Part shown: positions 63,008-64,000 of the stretch, piece by piece
Layout of the letters: every line of letters begins with the position of its first letter
Position numbering within the stretch: position 1 is the stretch's first letter
Assembly: GCA_965221075.1 (NCBI GenBank)
Contig: OZ244865.1
Coordinates: forward strand, 2,356,001-2,420,000
Length of the DNA stretch: 64,000 nt
Direction of reading: 5' to 3'
Source: UBA2970 sp965221075
GTDB lineage: Bacteria > Verrucomicrobiota > Verrucomicrobiia > Limisphaerales > AAA164-E04
Made by a program: the position numbers and the translations under genes
The notes under the pieces: generated by a model
Told to the model about the DNA's origin: nothing
What the model saw: the letters and a program-made list of their open reading frames with translations, nothing else
Database searches by the model: none

Positions 63008-63559
63008 ACGGGAACGGCCGTCTCTGGCAGTGCCGGCAAGACACCTGTCCATCCTGTGCTTCTGCAACCGATGAACAAGACTGGCGAGGGGCGATGGCAT
63101 GGAGACGGGCAGGGATGACTGGAAGCCTTTTCCATTCCAGCCAGCCAGGGGACGCAGGGGAAAGCGCCAGGATGCGGGCATTGGGTGCAACGGATGCCCG
63201 CTCCGCAGCCGTCCCGTGCCCGAAGAGAGCCAGCATGTCCCTCTGCGGACCGGTTGGCAGTCTCCCGTCGAGCCCGTGGGTAGCGTCTAGTCCTGGCTCC
63301 ACGCCGCCTCGAGGCAGACGCCTGCGTGGAACTGCCGGATCTGTTTTTCCGGTCGGGCCGGATTGTGGCGGAATCCGTTCCTCCGCAGGGGAAACCTCGG
63401 CTTGCCTCCGCGCCCGATCCCGTTTCGCGAGCGCCTGACTCTCTTGGCGGCAGCCTGGATTGGATGCACGAGAAGGTCCCCGGCGACGGGACCTTCGGCC
63501 TTGCCGTCCGGGCTCCAAGCGCTAGGCTCGGCAGGACTCCCGCCATTGCCGGCGGCAGG
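63008..63559. other. Gap with a degenerate element end
   Basis: No gene is supported between the TlpA-like gene and msrB. At about 63037-63090, AAGACACCTGTCCATCCTGT and the bases after it resemble the IS left end at 60634-60690, with many mismatches, so this may be a third, older copy. Confidence 0.4.
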
Positions 63560-63577
63560 ATGCCGACCTCGCGCAGC

Positions 63578-64000
63578 ATGAAGCGACACCCCGCAACCTG
63601 GAAGCTCCTGCTGGTCCTTGGAGGACTGGCCGCGGCCTCGGCTGGAGTGTACTTCCTTCCCGACGCCCACTCCCGCACCCCCGCCATGCCGGACGAGCCC
63701 CAGGATCCCCCCCGGTCAGAGGCTCCGTCTTCCGAGGAGCCCGGGGAGTCCGCCGGTGGAGCCGCCCCCGGACCGGAGAAGCCCAGGGAGATCGTCAAGG
63801 TGGTGCGCAGCGACAGGGAGTGGCGCGAGCTCCTCACCGAGACGCAGTACTACATCCTGAGGCGGAAGGGCACCGAGCGGGCCTTCACCGGCCGGTACTG
63901 GAACACCAAGGAGAAGGGGACCTACCACTGCGCCGGCTGCGACCTGCCCCTGTTCAGCTCCGAGGCCAAGTACGATTCGGGGACCGGATGGCCCAGCTAC
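63578..64000 (+). CDS. msrB: Exported MsrB-type methionine-(R)-sulfoxide reductase (C-terminus off the window)
   Basis: The visible 141 residues start with a membrane anchor or signal peptide (WKLLLVLGGLAAASAGVYF), a Pro/Glu/Ser-rich linker (about 30-70), then the MsrB domain: REWRELLTETQYYILRRKGTERAF, the zinc CxxC motif in YHCAGCDLPLF and SGTGWPSY. MsrB reduces methionine-R-sulfoxide in proteins. The catalytic Cys lies off the window. An in-frame ATG at 63560 is the alternative start. Confidence 0.92.
   Translation, partial: MKRHPATWKLLLVLGGLAAASAGVYFLPDAHSRTPAMPDEPQDPPRSEAPSSEEPGESAGGAAPGPEKPREIVKVVRSDREWRELLTETQYYILRRKGTERAFTGRYWNTKEKGTYHCAGCDLPLFSSEAKYDSGTGWPSY

Overview
The window is a GC-rich bacterial chromosome segment that reads as a member of the Planctomycetota-Verrucomicrobiota group, most likely Verrucomicrobiota. 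The evidence is the gene content: PSD1/DUF1549/DUF1553 and DUF1501 proteins, Tat-exported Gfo/Idh/MocA oxidoreductases, H-X9-DG prepilin-like proteins, a sialate O-acetylesterase joined to DUF1080 domains, PQQ-type beta-propellers, and a TonB-dependent receptor showing a Gram-negative outer membrane. No rRNA, tRNA or CRISPR array was found.

Layout. 1-8.9 kb (minus strand) holds a PSD1 protein cut by the left edge, an M13 metallopeptidase, a polytopic membrane protein, a divalent-metal transporter-like protein, then mnmE with a small conserved partner. 8.95-10.8 kb is a single-chain sugar kinase-MurQ fusion for N-acetylmuramic acid recycling. 10.8-14.0 kb is an acquired island: an AbiEi/AbiEii toxin-antitoxin pair and a small third ORF between insertion-sequence fragments. 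14.0-20.1 kb is housekeeping: a gamma-carbonic anhydrase, a tRNA nucleotidyltransferase/poly(A) polymerase, dapF-dapA, and a UxaE-like hexuronate epimerase. 20.3-23.2 kb is a TonB-dependent receptor.

23.5-30.9 kb is the most interesting part. It is a tight four-gene operon (unknown 307-aa protein, two paralogous BREX_ATP_bind/DUF2791-like ATPases, an Lhr-like helicase) with a divergent AAA ATPase. It resembles the BrxD-BrxHI pair of type 2 BREX, but no methylase, PglZ or PglW is visible, so it may be an undescribed defence or DNA-handling module.

31.5-42.6 kb: fumC coupled to a PQQ-like propeller protein, a prepilin-like protein coupled to a PQQ dehydrogenase with a cytochrome c domain, a Gfo/Idh/MocA oxidoreductase, an N-acetylglutamate synthase, and an lnt-SET-rdgB operon joined by ATGA overlaps. 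42.6-45.4 kb is a lower-GC accessory patch with a PEGA lipoprotein, nucleotidyltransferase remnants and a HepT/MntA toxin-antitoxin pair.

45.4-50.2 kb: a sialate esterase with two DUF1080 domains and a MetE C-terminal-domain protein. 50.4-55.1 kb: a tandemly duplicated unit (118-aa Cys-rich secreted protein plus 252-aa prepilin-like protein); one copy continues into a surface protein with an Asp/His-rich repeat and choice-of-anchor M repeats, possibly for metal capture. 55.5-60.4 kb: a PSD1/DUF1501 pair. 60.6-63.1 kb: a MITE-like element, a thioredoxin-fold TlpA-like protein and a degenerate element end. The right edge cuts an msrB gene. Most operons use ATGA or short overlaps, so translational coupling is the rule.
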